32,546 nt of DNA from positions 1-32,546 of the forward strand of contig CANRPE010000017.1 of NCBI GenBank assembly GCA_947632405.1. The letters are read 5' to 3'. This DNA is from an uncultured Bacilli bacterium (GTDB taxonomy: Bacteria; Bacillota_I; Bacilli_A; RF39; UBA660). Below, piece after piece: positions 25,927 through 32,222 of the stretch. The notes beneath the pieces are model-generated. The model saw nothing but the letters and a program-made list of their open reading frames with translations, was not told where the DNA came from and did no database searches. The position numbers were made by a program, and so were the translations under genes. Position 1 is the stretch's first letter; each line of letters begins with the position of its first letter.

Positions 25927-25993
25927 CTTAGATCACTCACCTATTTTTATTTATCTAAGATTATTATACCCTCCCCCGTTTATATTTTTGCAA
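25925..25993 (-). promoter_or_regulatory. Cassette promoter 0 with interrupted G tract and inverted repeat
   Basis: On the minus strand: TTGCAA (25988-25993), a 19-bp spacer that ends in GGGGGAGGG (25969-25977), TATAAT (25963-25968), then inverted-repeat arms ATCTTAGAT (25953-25961) and ATCTAAGAT (25925-25933) with a 19-nt loop holding AGGTG. The A inside the G tract distinguishes it from the other four copies. Confidence 0.7.
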
Positions 25994-25994
25994 G

Positions 25995-26019
25995 AAAAAT
26001 TTACAACGAAGTGCAATTT
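25995..26019 (-). terminator. Degenerate hairpin after array member 1
   Basis: The position matches the terminators of the other members and the TTCG is kept, but one arm has changed (TTGTAAA rather than GTGTAAT), so the stem is imperfect. A T run follows. Confidence 0.45.
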
Positions 26020-26950
26020 ATGTTTTGTTTATTTCGACAACGGCACGTGCACCCATATGATTGGCAATCATTGTATCATATGTTATATCTCCAGCCCTAC
26101 GAACTATCCAAATAGCATCGTGATAAGATGCAGAAATGGATACTGACATTGTCCAGTAATCAAAATTATATTCACCAGATTCATCTAATGTATTGTCGTT
26201 ATAACTACCACCAAAATTTATCGAATTATACAAATAATTGAACATAAAATCAGGACATGTATTATGTATATCATATTTACATCCTGTACTTACTACCTCT
26301 AGAGCAGTAATCATTCGTGCTCTTACTTTTTTAGTTTCTAAAATATAATTATTATCTTCACATTTTATCTTTTTATCTTCTGTTAAAGTACATCCTGTAA
26401 ATTTATTCCCATTTAATTCAGTTACACCTGGAGTATATTCTAGTACATTTACATTTGTCCATGTAGAGGTTGCTTGTTCTAAAGCTTTTAATATTATAAG
26501 TGGACCTTTTGAACTGCTACTATCTTTTTCATTCCAAATTATATTTCTTACCGTATTTTCTCTTTGCTGCATCGTTATTGTTGTTCCATTATCATGTAAT
26601 ACATAAAAATAATGATATTCGTTTTCTTTGACATAATATTTTATTACTGTTCCTTGAGAACATGTTTTACCTTTTTTATAACAATCTGTTTTAACACAGG
26701 TTTTTTCTTCTCCATTTATACATTTTGGATCTTCTTCACTATATTCATATGCAGTTATTAAGTCTTTATTAAAACTTTTATCATACACTTCATCTATGGC
26801 ATCTTGAACATTATCTGCTACTAGATTTGAGCTTTCATTACTATATCCAACATTTATACTTGAGATGATAGTTGCTGCGTATACTGTTGTTCCTGTTAAT
26901 ATTGCTCCTATTATTATTCCTACTATCAATTTATAATTTCTCTTTATCAT
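26018..26950 (-). CDS. Array member 1: surface protein with variable C-terminal segment
   Basis: This 310-aa protein belongs to a family of four paralogs. Residues 1-26 are a signal/anchor peptide ending in VYAAT; 27-58 is the shared linker (NVGYSNESSNLVADNVQDAIDEVYDKSF). A Cys-rich stretch follows (CINGEEKTCVKTDCYKKGKTC), then IKYYVKENEYHYFYVL, and a long domain with ARMITALEV, CPDFMFNYLY and GGSYNDNT, ending in DYWTMS - variable segment - GARAVVEINK. The pattern of aromatic, Trp and Gly near the C-terminus recalls the C-type-lectin/FGE-like folds found in DUF6273-type proteins; this is inference. The variable segment is 30 codons, two more than in the others, and the gene lacks two insertions seen in its sisters, so it is the most divergent. 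ATG is at 26950 with AGGTG inside the inverted repeat loop. Confidence 0.75.
   Translation of the reverse strand: MIKRNYKLIVGIIIGAILTGTTVYAATIISSINVGYSNESSNLVADNVQDAIDEVYDKSFNKDLITAYEYSEEDPKCINGEEKTCVKTDCYKKGKTCSQGTVIKYYVKENEYHYFYVLHDNGTTITMQQRENTVRNIIWNEKDSSSSKGPLIILKALEQATSTWTNVNVLEYTPGVTELNGNKFTGCTLTEDKKIKCEDNNYILETKKVRARMITALEVVSTGCKYDIHNTCPDFMFNYLYNSINFGGSYNDNTLDESGEYNFDYWTMSVSISASYHDAIWIVRRAGDITYDTMIANHMGARAVVEINKT
26054..26143 (-). other. Hypervariable segment of array member 1
   Basis: Thirty codons between the conserved YWTMS (before) and GARAVVEI (after). This copy aligns poorly with the other three and is two codons longer. Confidence 0.6.
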
Positions 26951-27017
26951 CTTAGATCACTCACCTATTTTTATTTATCTAAGATTATTATACCCCCCCC
27001 CGTTTATATTTTTGCAA
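26949..27017 (-). promoter_or_regulatory. Cassette promoter 1 with G9 tract and inverted repeat
   Basis: On the minus strand: TTGCAA (27012-27017), 19-bp spacer ending in nine G (26993-27001), TATAAT (26987-26992), inverted-repeat arms at 26977-26985 and 26949-26957 with a 19-nt loop containing AGGTG. The second arm enters the ATG at 26950. Confidence 0.75.
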
Positions 27018-27018
27018 G

Positions 27019-27043
27019 AAAAAATTACACCGAAGTGCAATTT
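27019..27043 (-). terminator. TTCG hairpin at the end of array member 2
   Basis: A 9-bp stem (27022-27030 with 27035-27043) with TTCG loop and T run; the stop codon forms part of the first arm. Confidence 0.7.
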
Positions 27044-28043
27044 ATGGCTTGGTTATTTCGACAACAGCTCGTGCACCAATGCCAGTATCAAGAACAAGAT
27101 CGCTGTATAAATAGCCAGCTCGATTTATATACCATACAAAAGTATAGCCACCAGAACGAGCAGACATGGTCCAATAATCATAATCATATGCTCCATTTTC
27201 ATTTAATGTATCATTATTATAACTTCCTCCATAATTTTTTGATTGCCATAAGTAGTTATGCATAAAGTCTGGACATGAACCGTGATTATAAGAATCTAAA
27301 CTTGGTGATATAACTCTGCTATCAGTAGATCCATCTTTGTATACTAAGCAACCTGTTGATGAGGCTTCTTGTGCTGTGATCATTCTTGCTCTAGCTTTTC
27401 TTGTTCCTAATACTGAATTTGTATATGTATTTGTTTCGCATCTTATTTTATAATCAGAAGTTTCACTTGCTGTATATGTACAACCTGTATAAGCATTTTC
27501 ATATAATGTTGTTACTCCTGGTTCATATTCTAAGACATTTACATTTACCCAGGTGGAGGTTGCTTGTTCTAAAGCTGGTAAGATTGTATCTGGTCCTTTA
27601 GTATTATCATTTGTTCCTGCATGCCATGGTATATTTCTTATTGTATTTTCTCTTTGTTGCATTGTTATTGTTGTTCCATCATCACGTAAAACGTAAAAGT
27701 AATGAAATTCACTATCATTTACATAGTATTTTATTACTGTTCCTTGAGAACATGTTTTTCCCTTTTTATAACAATCTGTTTTTACACACGTCTTTTCTTC
27801 GCCATTTATACATTTATTTGGTTCTTGTTCACTATATTCATAGGCTACTATCAAAGGTTTTGAAAAACTTTTGTCATACACTTCATCTATGGCATCTTGA
27901 ACATTATCTGCTATTAATTTTGAATCTTCATTACTATATTCTACATTTATACTTGATATTATGGTTGCGGCATATACTGTTGTTCCTGTTAATATTGCTC
28001 CTATTATTATTCCTACTATTAATTTATAATTTCTCCTTATCAT
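27042..28043 (-). CDS. Array member 2: surface protein with variable C-terminal segment
   Basis: A 333-aa paralog of the other members. The N-terminal signal/anchor and NVQDAIDEVYDKSF linker, the Cys-rich KCINGEEKTCVKTDCYKKGKTC block and the domain with MQQRENTIRN, KGPDTILPALEQATSTW, KARARMITAQEAS, and GSCPDFMHNYLWQSKNYGGSYNNDTLN are nearly identical to those of members 3 and 4. Differences collect in the last tenth of the protein, between YDYWTMS and GARAVVEITKP. At least eight Cys are present, suggesting disulfide-stabilised folding outside the cell. Start at ATG 28043 with AGGTG 7 nt upstream. It is probably anchored by the uncleaved N-terminal helix or secreted after cleavage near VYAAT. 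Function is unknown; adhesin or surface receptor is a guess. Confidence 0.78.
   Translation of the reverse strand: MIRRNYKLIVGIIIGAILTGTTVYAATIISSINVEYSNEDSKLIADNVQDAIDEVYDKSFSKPLIVAYEYSEQEPNKCINGEEKTCVKTDCYKKGKTCSQGTVIKYYVNDSEFHYFYVLRDDGTTITMQQRENTIRNIPWHAGTNDNTKGPDTILPALEQATSTWVNVNVLEYEPGVTTLYENAYTGCTYTASETSDYKIRCETNTYTNSVLGTRKARARMITAQEASSTGCLVYKDGSTDSRVISPSLDSYNHGSCPDFMHNYLWQSKNYGGSYNNDTLNENGAYDYDYWTMSARSGGYTFVWYINRAGYLYSDLVLDTGIGARAVVEITKP
27078..27161 (-). other. Hypervariable segment of array member 2
   Basis: Twenty-eight codons between YWTMS and GARAVVEI. By hand alignment it shares 11 of 28 residues with member 3 and 6 of 28 with member 4, while the flanks are almost unchanged. Confidence 0.7.
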
Positions 28044-28106
28044 CTTAGATCACCTATTTTTATTTATCTAAGATTATTATACCCCCCCCCGTTTGTAATT
28101 TTGCAA
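28042..28106 (-). promoter_or_regulatory. Cassette promoter 2 with G9 tract and inverted repeat
   Basis: On the minus strand: TTGCAA (28101-28106), 19-bp spacer ending in nine G (28082-28090), TATAAT (28076-28081), inverted-repeat arms 28066-28074 and 28042-28050 with a 15-nt loop holding AGGTG. Confidence 0.75.
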
Positions 28107-28132
28107 GAAAAAATTGCACCGAAGTGTAATTT
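28107..28132 (-). terminator. TTCG hairpin at the end of array member 3
   Basis: Stem 28111-28119 with 28124-28132, TTCG loop, one A-C mismatch as RNA, T run after. It overlaps the stop codon. Confidence 0.65.
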
Positions 28133-29126
28133 ATGGCTTAGTTATTTCGACGACTGCTCGCGCACCACTGCCAGTATAAGTAGTTGCTGGGTCACTCAAA
28201 TTACCACCACGATTCACATACCATGCAGAAGTAGTATTGCCAGTGTCAGCAGACATGGTCCAATATTCATAATCATATGATTCATTTTCATTTACTGTAT
28301 CGTTATTATAACTACCACCATAATTTTTTGATTGATATAAATAGTTATGCATCCAGTCTGGACATGAGCCTTGGTTATATGCATTTATACTTGGTGGTAT
28401 GACTCTATTGTCTGTTTTTCCATCTTTAGCTACTAAACAGCCTGTTGCTGAGGTTTCTTGTGCTGTGATCATTCTAGCACGAGCTTTTCTTATTTCTAAT
28501 ACAGTACTTGTATATGCGTTCTTACTGCATCTTATTTTATAATCAGAAGTCATGCTTTTAGTATATGTACAACCCGTATTGGCATTTTCATATAAATTAG
28601 TTACTCCTGGCTCATATTCTAGTACATTTACATTTACCCAGGTGGAAGTTGCTGCTTCTAGTTGTGGCAAGATTGTATCAGGTCCTTTACTATTATCATT
28701 TGCTCCTGCATGCCATGGTATATTTCTTATTGTATTTTCTCGTTGCTGCATGATTATCTTAGTGCCATCATCTCTTAAAACGTAAAAGTAATGATATTCA
28801 TTATCTTTGACATAATATTTGATTACTGTTCCTTGTTTACATGTTTTTCCTTTTTTATAACAATCTGTTTTTACACATGTTTTTTCTTCTCCATTTATAC
28901 ATTTTGGTTCTTGTTCACTATATTCATAAGCAGCTATTGGATTTTTTGAAAAACTTTTATCATATACTTCGTCTATAGCTTCTTGAACATTATCTGCTAC
29001 TAATTTAGAACTCTCATTACTATATCCTACATTTATACTTGATATTATAGTTGCGGCATATACGGTTGTTCCTGCTAATAGTAAACCCAATATAAATGCA
29101 GTTATTACTTTTATTCTTTCTTTCAT
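28131..29126 (-). CDS. Array member 3: surface protein with variable C-terminal segment
   Basis: A 331-aa paralog. The signal peptide differs from its sisters (MKERIKVITAFILGLLLAG in place of MIKRNYKLIVGIIIGAIL), but from TTVYAATIISSINVGYSN onward the proteins are nearly the same, so only the first 20 residues have been replaced. The Cys-rich block, MQQRENTIRNIPWHAGANDNSKG, LEAATSTWVNVNVLEYEPG, ARMITAQETSATGC and CPDWMHNYLYQSKNYGG follow. The tail is YEYWTMS - variable - GARAVVEITKP. The changed signal segment points to past recombination or gene conversion among array members and related genes elsewhere. Same promoter, inverted repeat and Shine-Dalgarno as members 2 and 4. Confidence 0.78.
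   Translation of the reverse strand: MKERIKVITAFILGLLLAGTTVYAATIISSINVGYSNESSKLVADNVQEAIDEVYDKSFSKNPIAAYEYSEQEPKCINGEEKTCVKTDCYKKGKTCKQGTVIKYYVKDNEYHYFYVLRDDGTKIIMQQRENTIRNIPWHAGANDNSKGPDTILPQLEAATSTWVNVNVLEYEPGVTNLYENANTGCTYTKSMTSDYKIRCSKNAYTSTVLEIRKARARMITAQETSATGCLVAKDGKTDNRVIPPSINAYNQGSCPDWMHNYLYQSKNYGGSYNNDTVNENESYDYEYWTMSADTGNTTSAWYVNRGGNLSDPATTYTGSGARAVVEITKP
28167..28250 (-). other. Hypervariable segment of array member 3
   Basis: Twenty-eight codons; shares 8 of 28 residues with member 4 and 11 of 28 with member 2 by hand alignment. Many codons are NNT or NNC, with changes at the first two bases. Confidence 0.7.
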
Positions 29127-29189
29127 CTTAGATCACCTATTTTTATTTATCTAAGATTATTATACCCCCCCCCGTTTATAATTTTGCAA
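29125..29189 (-). promoter_or_regulatory. Cassette promoter 3 with G9 tract and inverted repeat
   Basis: On the minus strand: TTGCAA (29184-29189), 19-bp spacer ending in nine G (29165-29173), TATAAT (29159-29164), inverted-repeat arms 29149-29157 and 29125-29133 with a 15-nt loop holding AGGTG. Confidence 0.75.
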
Positions 29190-29215
29190 GAAAAAATTAC
29201 ACCAAAGTGCAATTT
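29190..29215 (-). terminator. Hairpin at the end of array member 4
   Basis: Stem 29194-29202 with 29207-29215; the loop is TTTG instead of TTCG. T run follows. It overlaps the stop codon. Confidence 0.65.
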
Positions 29216-30212
29216 ATGGTTTGGTTATTTCAACAACAGCGCGTGCACCAGTGCGTAAACCAGTAGTAACGTAATTTGTCAAAATGCCTACCCGACTCAC
29301 TATCAACGCATTAGTAGGACCTACAGAGCTAGTAGACATGGTCCAGTAATCATAATCATATTCTCCTTTTTCATTTTTTGTATCGTTATTATAACTTCCA
29401 CCAAAACTTTTTGATTGCCATAAGTAATTATGCATAAAGTCTGGACACGAACCGTGATTATATTTATCTATGCTTGGTGGTATAACTCTATCATCTATCG
29501 TTCCAGCTTTACCACCTAAACATCCTGTTGCTGAGGCTTCTTGTGCTGTTATCATTCTTGCTCGTGCTTTTCTTATGCCTAATACTGAACTTGTATATGT
29601 GTTTGTTTCGCATTTTATTTTATAGTTAGAAGTTGTGCTTTCAGTCCATGTACAACCTGTATTGGCATTTTCATATAATGTTGTTACTCCTGGTGTATAC
29701 TCTAGTACATTTACATTTACCCAGGTTGAAGTTGCTGCTTCTAATTGTGGCAAGATTGTATCAGGGCCTTTACTATTATCATTTTCTCCTGCATGCCATG
29801 CTATATTTCTTATTGTATTTTCTCTTTGTTGCATCGTTATCTTAGTGCCATCATCACGTAAAACGTAAAAGTAATGATATTCGTTTTCTTTGACATAATA
29901 TTTTATTACTGTTCCTTGAGAACAAGTTTTACCTTTTTTATAACAATCTGTTTTTACACATGTCTTTTCTTCTCCATTTATACATTTTGGTTCTTGTTCA
30001 CTATATTCATATGCTGTTATTAATTCTTTATTAAAACTTTTATCATATACTTCATCTATTGCTTCTTGAACATTATCTGCTACTAGCTTTGAACTTTCAT
30101 TACTATATCCAACATTTATACTTGATATTATGGTTGCGGCATATACTGTTGTTCCTGCTAATATTGCTCCTATTATTATCCCTACTATTAATTTATAATT
30201 TCTCTTTATCAT
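29214..30212 (-). CDS. Array member 4: surface protein with variable C-terminal segment
   Basis: A 332-aa paralog and the first of the array in transcription order. Signal/anchor MIKRNYKLIVGIIIGAILAG, linker NVQEAIDEVYDKSF, Cys-rich CINGEEKTCVKTDCYKKGKTC, then IKYYVKENEYHYFYVLRDDG, MQQRENTIRNIAWHAGEND, LEYTPGVTTLYENANTGC, ARMITAQEASATGC, CPDFMHNYLWQSKSFGG and the tail YDYWTMS - variable - GARAVVEITKP. In the variable segment the Trp seen in members 2 and 3 (AWYV or VWYI) is replaced (ALIV), so even aromatic core positions can change. No enzyme motif is recognised; the fold may be C-type-lectin-like. Confidence 0.78.
   Translation of the reverse strand: MIKRNYKLIVGIIIGAILAGTTVYAATIISSINVGYSNESSKLVADNVQEAIDEVYDKSFNKELITAYEYSEQEPKCINGEEKTCVKTDCYKKGKTCSQGTVIKYYVKENEYHYFYVLRDDGTKITMQQRENTIRNIAWHAGENDNSKGPDTILPQLEAATSTWVNVNVLEYTPGVTTLYENANTGCTWTESTTSNYKIKCETNTYTSSVLGIRKARARMITAQEASATGCLGGKAGTIDDRVIPPSIDKYNHGSCPDFMHNYLWQSKSFGGSYNNDTKNEKGEYDYDYWTMSTSSVGPTNALIVSRVGILTNYVTTGLRTGARAVVEITKP
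29250..29333 (-). other. Hypervariable segment of array member 4
   Basis: Twenty-eight codons between YWTMS and GARAVVEI. It shares only 6 of 28 residues with member 2 and 8 of 28 with member 3 by hand alignment. Confidence 0.7.
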
Positions 30213-30275
30213 CTTAGATCACCTATTTTTATTTATCTAAGATTATTATACCCCCCCCCGTTTGTATTTTTGCAA
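30211..30275 (-). promoter_or_regulatory. Cassette promoter 4 with G9 tract and inverted repeat
   Basis: On the minus strand: TTGCAA (30270-30275), 19-bp spacer ending in nine G (30251-30259), TATAAT (30245-30250), inverted-repeat arms 30235-30243 and 30211-30219 with a 15-nt loop holding AGGTG. Confidence 0.75.
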
Positions 30276-30301
30276 GAAAAAATTACACCGAAGTGTAATT
30301 T
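30276..30301 (-). terminator. Perfect TTCG hairpin after the 593-aa protein gene
   Basis: Fully paired 9-bp stem (30280-30288 with 30293-30301), TTCG loop, T run. It lies 17 nt past the stop at 30319, not overlapping it, and is the most regular copy of the repeated hairpin. Confidence 0.8.
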
Positions 30302-30318
30302 ATAAACTACTTTTTATT

Positions 30319-32100
30319 TTAAGCTACTTTCTGATATTGAAATGAATTATCATTGCTATCTAAATATGATAAGCCTTCATCTGAATCATATGTAGGCGTA
30401 AATATATTATTTGCTTCTGCTACAGCATTTCCCAAAGCTGTAATACCAGCTACTTGTTCTTTTAAAGTATTATTTTGATTTTTTAAATGTTCAATCATAT
30501 CTTCGTGTCTAGTTGAGATTGATTTTAATCTATTATTTTCTCTAGATAATTCATTTATTTGATTACGATATTTTCCCATTGAATTGCGAAGTGATACTAT
30601 TTCTTTTGTTTTAGAATTATTATCTTCTGTTAAAATTTCATTACTTGATTTTAATGATTCTAATTCCGTTTCTTGATGATCAATCATTTGTCTTTGTTTT
30701 CTATTTTCTTCTAATAATTTTCTTATTGTGTTAGTTGCATTTGCAATTACAGGATTAGTTATTTGTTCTTCAAAATCTGCCTCTTTTTCTTCTTCTGTTC
30801 TATCATCAATTTCTTCATTATCGTGTTCGTCTTTTTCTTTATCTGTGGTATCTTCCTTTTCTTCTTCATCAGTATCTTCTTTATCATCTGAATCATCGCT
30901 ATCATCTGATTCGCTTTCTATTTCTGTAGTATCATCCTCACTGTCGTCAGATTCAACTTCTTCTGGAACAGTATTATCATCTGAATTTTCTTCTTCATTA
31001 TCTTGATCTGAATCTTCTACTGTTGAATTATTTTCTGCTAAATTCATATCTTCTTCGATATTTAGTGTTGTTGAAGAATCAGTATCAAGATCTTCTTGTT
31101 GACTAGTATCTTCAGTATCTAAACTAGGAAGTATATTTTCTTGAGCAGTATTATCATTAGCATCTTCTTCATTTGAATTTGATTGATTTTGAAATAAGGG
31201 AATATCAATACCTAACTGAGGCTGAGAATTATCAGTTGAAGATTGTTCTGGATTATTTTGAATATTTTCTTCATTAATACTTGGAACTAATGGCGTTTGA
31301 TCATTATTTTCTAATGTTTGATTTTGAGGATCAACTATATCTTGAGATTGTTCTTGACTATCTAAATTACTATTATTTTGTGTATCAACTGTTTCTTGAT
31401 TTCCTTCTTGCATTGGTACTTCTGCTGAATTTTGATCAGTTTGAGGTACTTGTGAAGTCATATCAGTATTTTCTTCTTGAGTAGTAATATTATTTTCAGA
31501 TTCTTCTGAATTTTCATTTTGTTCATCTGCCATTGCATTAGCGTATGGATCATATTTAACAATTGAATCTCCTACAATATTTTTACTCATATAATAAGCA
31601 CCATCATTTACTCCTATAAAACTAAAATAATTATTTGCCAAATTGACACCATCTGTTGTATATAATGCTGCTTCTGAAAATTGATTATCAAATACATATG
31701 TACCATTCATACCCATGACACTTTTAATTTGTTCTTTAATTGTATTAGCATTTTGAACTAAATCATTTGCTGATAAAGGATCATTTTGTTTTTTTATTGC
31801 TTCAACTACAGAATCTGTTATTGGTGTATTCCTTTCAACAAGTAATAAATCAGAAGATAAAACTTGGATATTTTTATTTTCAAAAGGAATTAAGATATCT
31901 CCTTGAGGTGTAATAAGACCTAAAGAAGTATATGGAGCATGACCTATTCCTTCTTTTAAATTAGGAGTAGAAATAATATTTCCATTTTTTAAAGTTCCGT
32001 TCTCAATAAAGAAATAAGTTTTTCCATCATCTGTTTTTATATATGTAATTTCTGTATCAGGAAATCCTGGATCCTGAACTTTTCCTTTCAATATCTCCAT
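30319..32100 (-). CDS. Large acidic protein with C-terminal coiled coil, unknown function
   Basis: The 593-aa protein has three parts. Residues 1-190 form a folded-looking domain (KGKVQDPGFPDTEITYIKTDDGKTYFF start, YTSLGLITPQGDILIPFENK, LLLVERNTP, NDPLSANDLV, YVFDNQFSEAALY). Residues about 195-455 are low complexity, rich in Gln, Asn, Glu, Asp and Ser, becoming highly acidic near 365-450. Residues 460-560 form a coiled coil (NTIRKLLEENRKQRQMI to MIEHLKNQNNTLKEQV). There is no signal peptide or membrane helix. I know no function. It follows the YukD-like gene, has AAGGTGG before the ATG and its own promoter, and ends at the repeated hairpin that begins the array, so its position next to a possible secretion locus is the only hint. 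Confidence 0.7.
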   Translation of the reverse strand: MEILKGKVQDPGFPDTEITYIKTDDGKTYFFIENGTLKNGNIISTPNLKEGIGHAPYTSLGLITPQGDILIPFENKNIQVLSSDLLLVERNTPITDSVVEAIKKQNDPLSANDLVQNANTIKEQIKSVMGMNGTYVFDNQFSEAALYTTDGVNLANNYFSFIGVNDGAYYMSKNIVGDSIVKYDPYANAMADEQNENSEESENNITTQEENTDMTSQVPQTDQNSAEVPMQEGNQETVDTQNNSNLDSQEQSQDIVDPQNQTLENNDQTPLVPSINEENIQNNPEQSSTDNSQPQLGIDIPLFQNQSNSNEEDANDNTAQENILPSLDTEDTSQQEDLDTDSSTTLNIEEDMNLAENNSTVEDSDQDNEEENSDDNTVPEEVESDDSEDDTTEIESESDDSDDSDDKEDTDEEEKEDTTDKEKDEHDNEEIDDRTEEEKEADFEEQITNPVIANATNTIRKLLEENRKQRQMIDHQETELESLKSSNEILTEDNNSKTKEIVSLRNSMGKYRNQINELSRENNRLKSISTRHEDMIEHLKNQNNTLKEQVAGITALGNAVAEANNIFTPTYDSDEGLSYLDSNDNSFQYQKVA

Positions 32101-32126
32101 TATTACACCACCTTATTATATAAAGT

Positions 32127-32155
32127 ATCATATCATATTTTTTTTCTTTTAACAA
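32127..32155 (-). promoter_or_regulatory. Promoter of the 593-aa protein gene
   Basis: On the minus strand TTGTTA (32150-32155) and TATGAT (32127-32132) are 17 bp apart; AAGGTGG and the ATG at 32100 follow. Confidence 0.5.
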
Positions 32156-32183
32156 TATGCAAATCAATTTTACATAATTTTCT

Positions 32184-32216
32184 AAAAAAAATATTGAATC
32201 TATCAAAGATCCAATA
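32184..32216 (-). terminator. Rho-independent terminator after the YukD-like gene
   Basis: A 9-bp stem with one G-T pair (32192-32200 with 32208-32216), 7-nt loop and eight T on the minus strand, 7 nt after the stop at 32223. Confidence 0.8.
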
Positions 32217-32222
32217 ATTTAT

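Larger units (their letters stand above)
25390..30318 (-). repeat. Tandem array of five promoter-gene-terminator cassettes
   Basis: Four units of about 1.0-1.1 kb and a fifth shorter one follow each other in the same direction. The 87-91 nt spacers between genes are nearly identical copies containing hairpin, TTGCAA, G tract, TATAAT and the inverted repeat. Each gene therefore looks like its own transcription unit. The long direct repeats make loss, gain or conversion between copies likely. Confidence 0.85.

Noticed and set aside
27035-30212. Several plus-strand open frames inside the repeat array
   Set aside because: They recur at the same places because the genes are repeated, have no start signals and consist of hydrophobic low-complexity sequence.
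25390-30318. CRISPR array or insertion sequence as an explanation of the repeats
   Set aside because: The repeats are about 1 kb, each holds a full gene with promoter and terminator, and there are no short repeat-spacer units, terminal inverted repeats or transposase.
30728-31006. Plus-strand Ser-rich open frame opposite the acidic low-complexity region
   Set aside because: It is the mirror of Asp/Glu/Ser codon repeats in the 593-aa gene, has no Shine-Dalgarno and no recognisable content.
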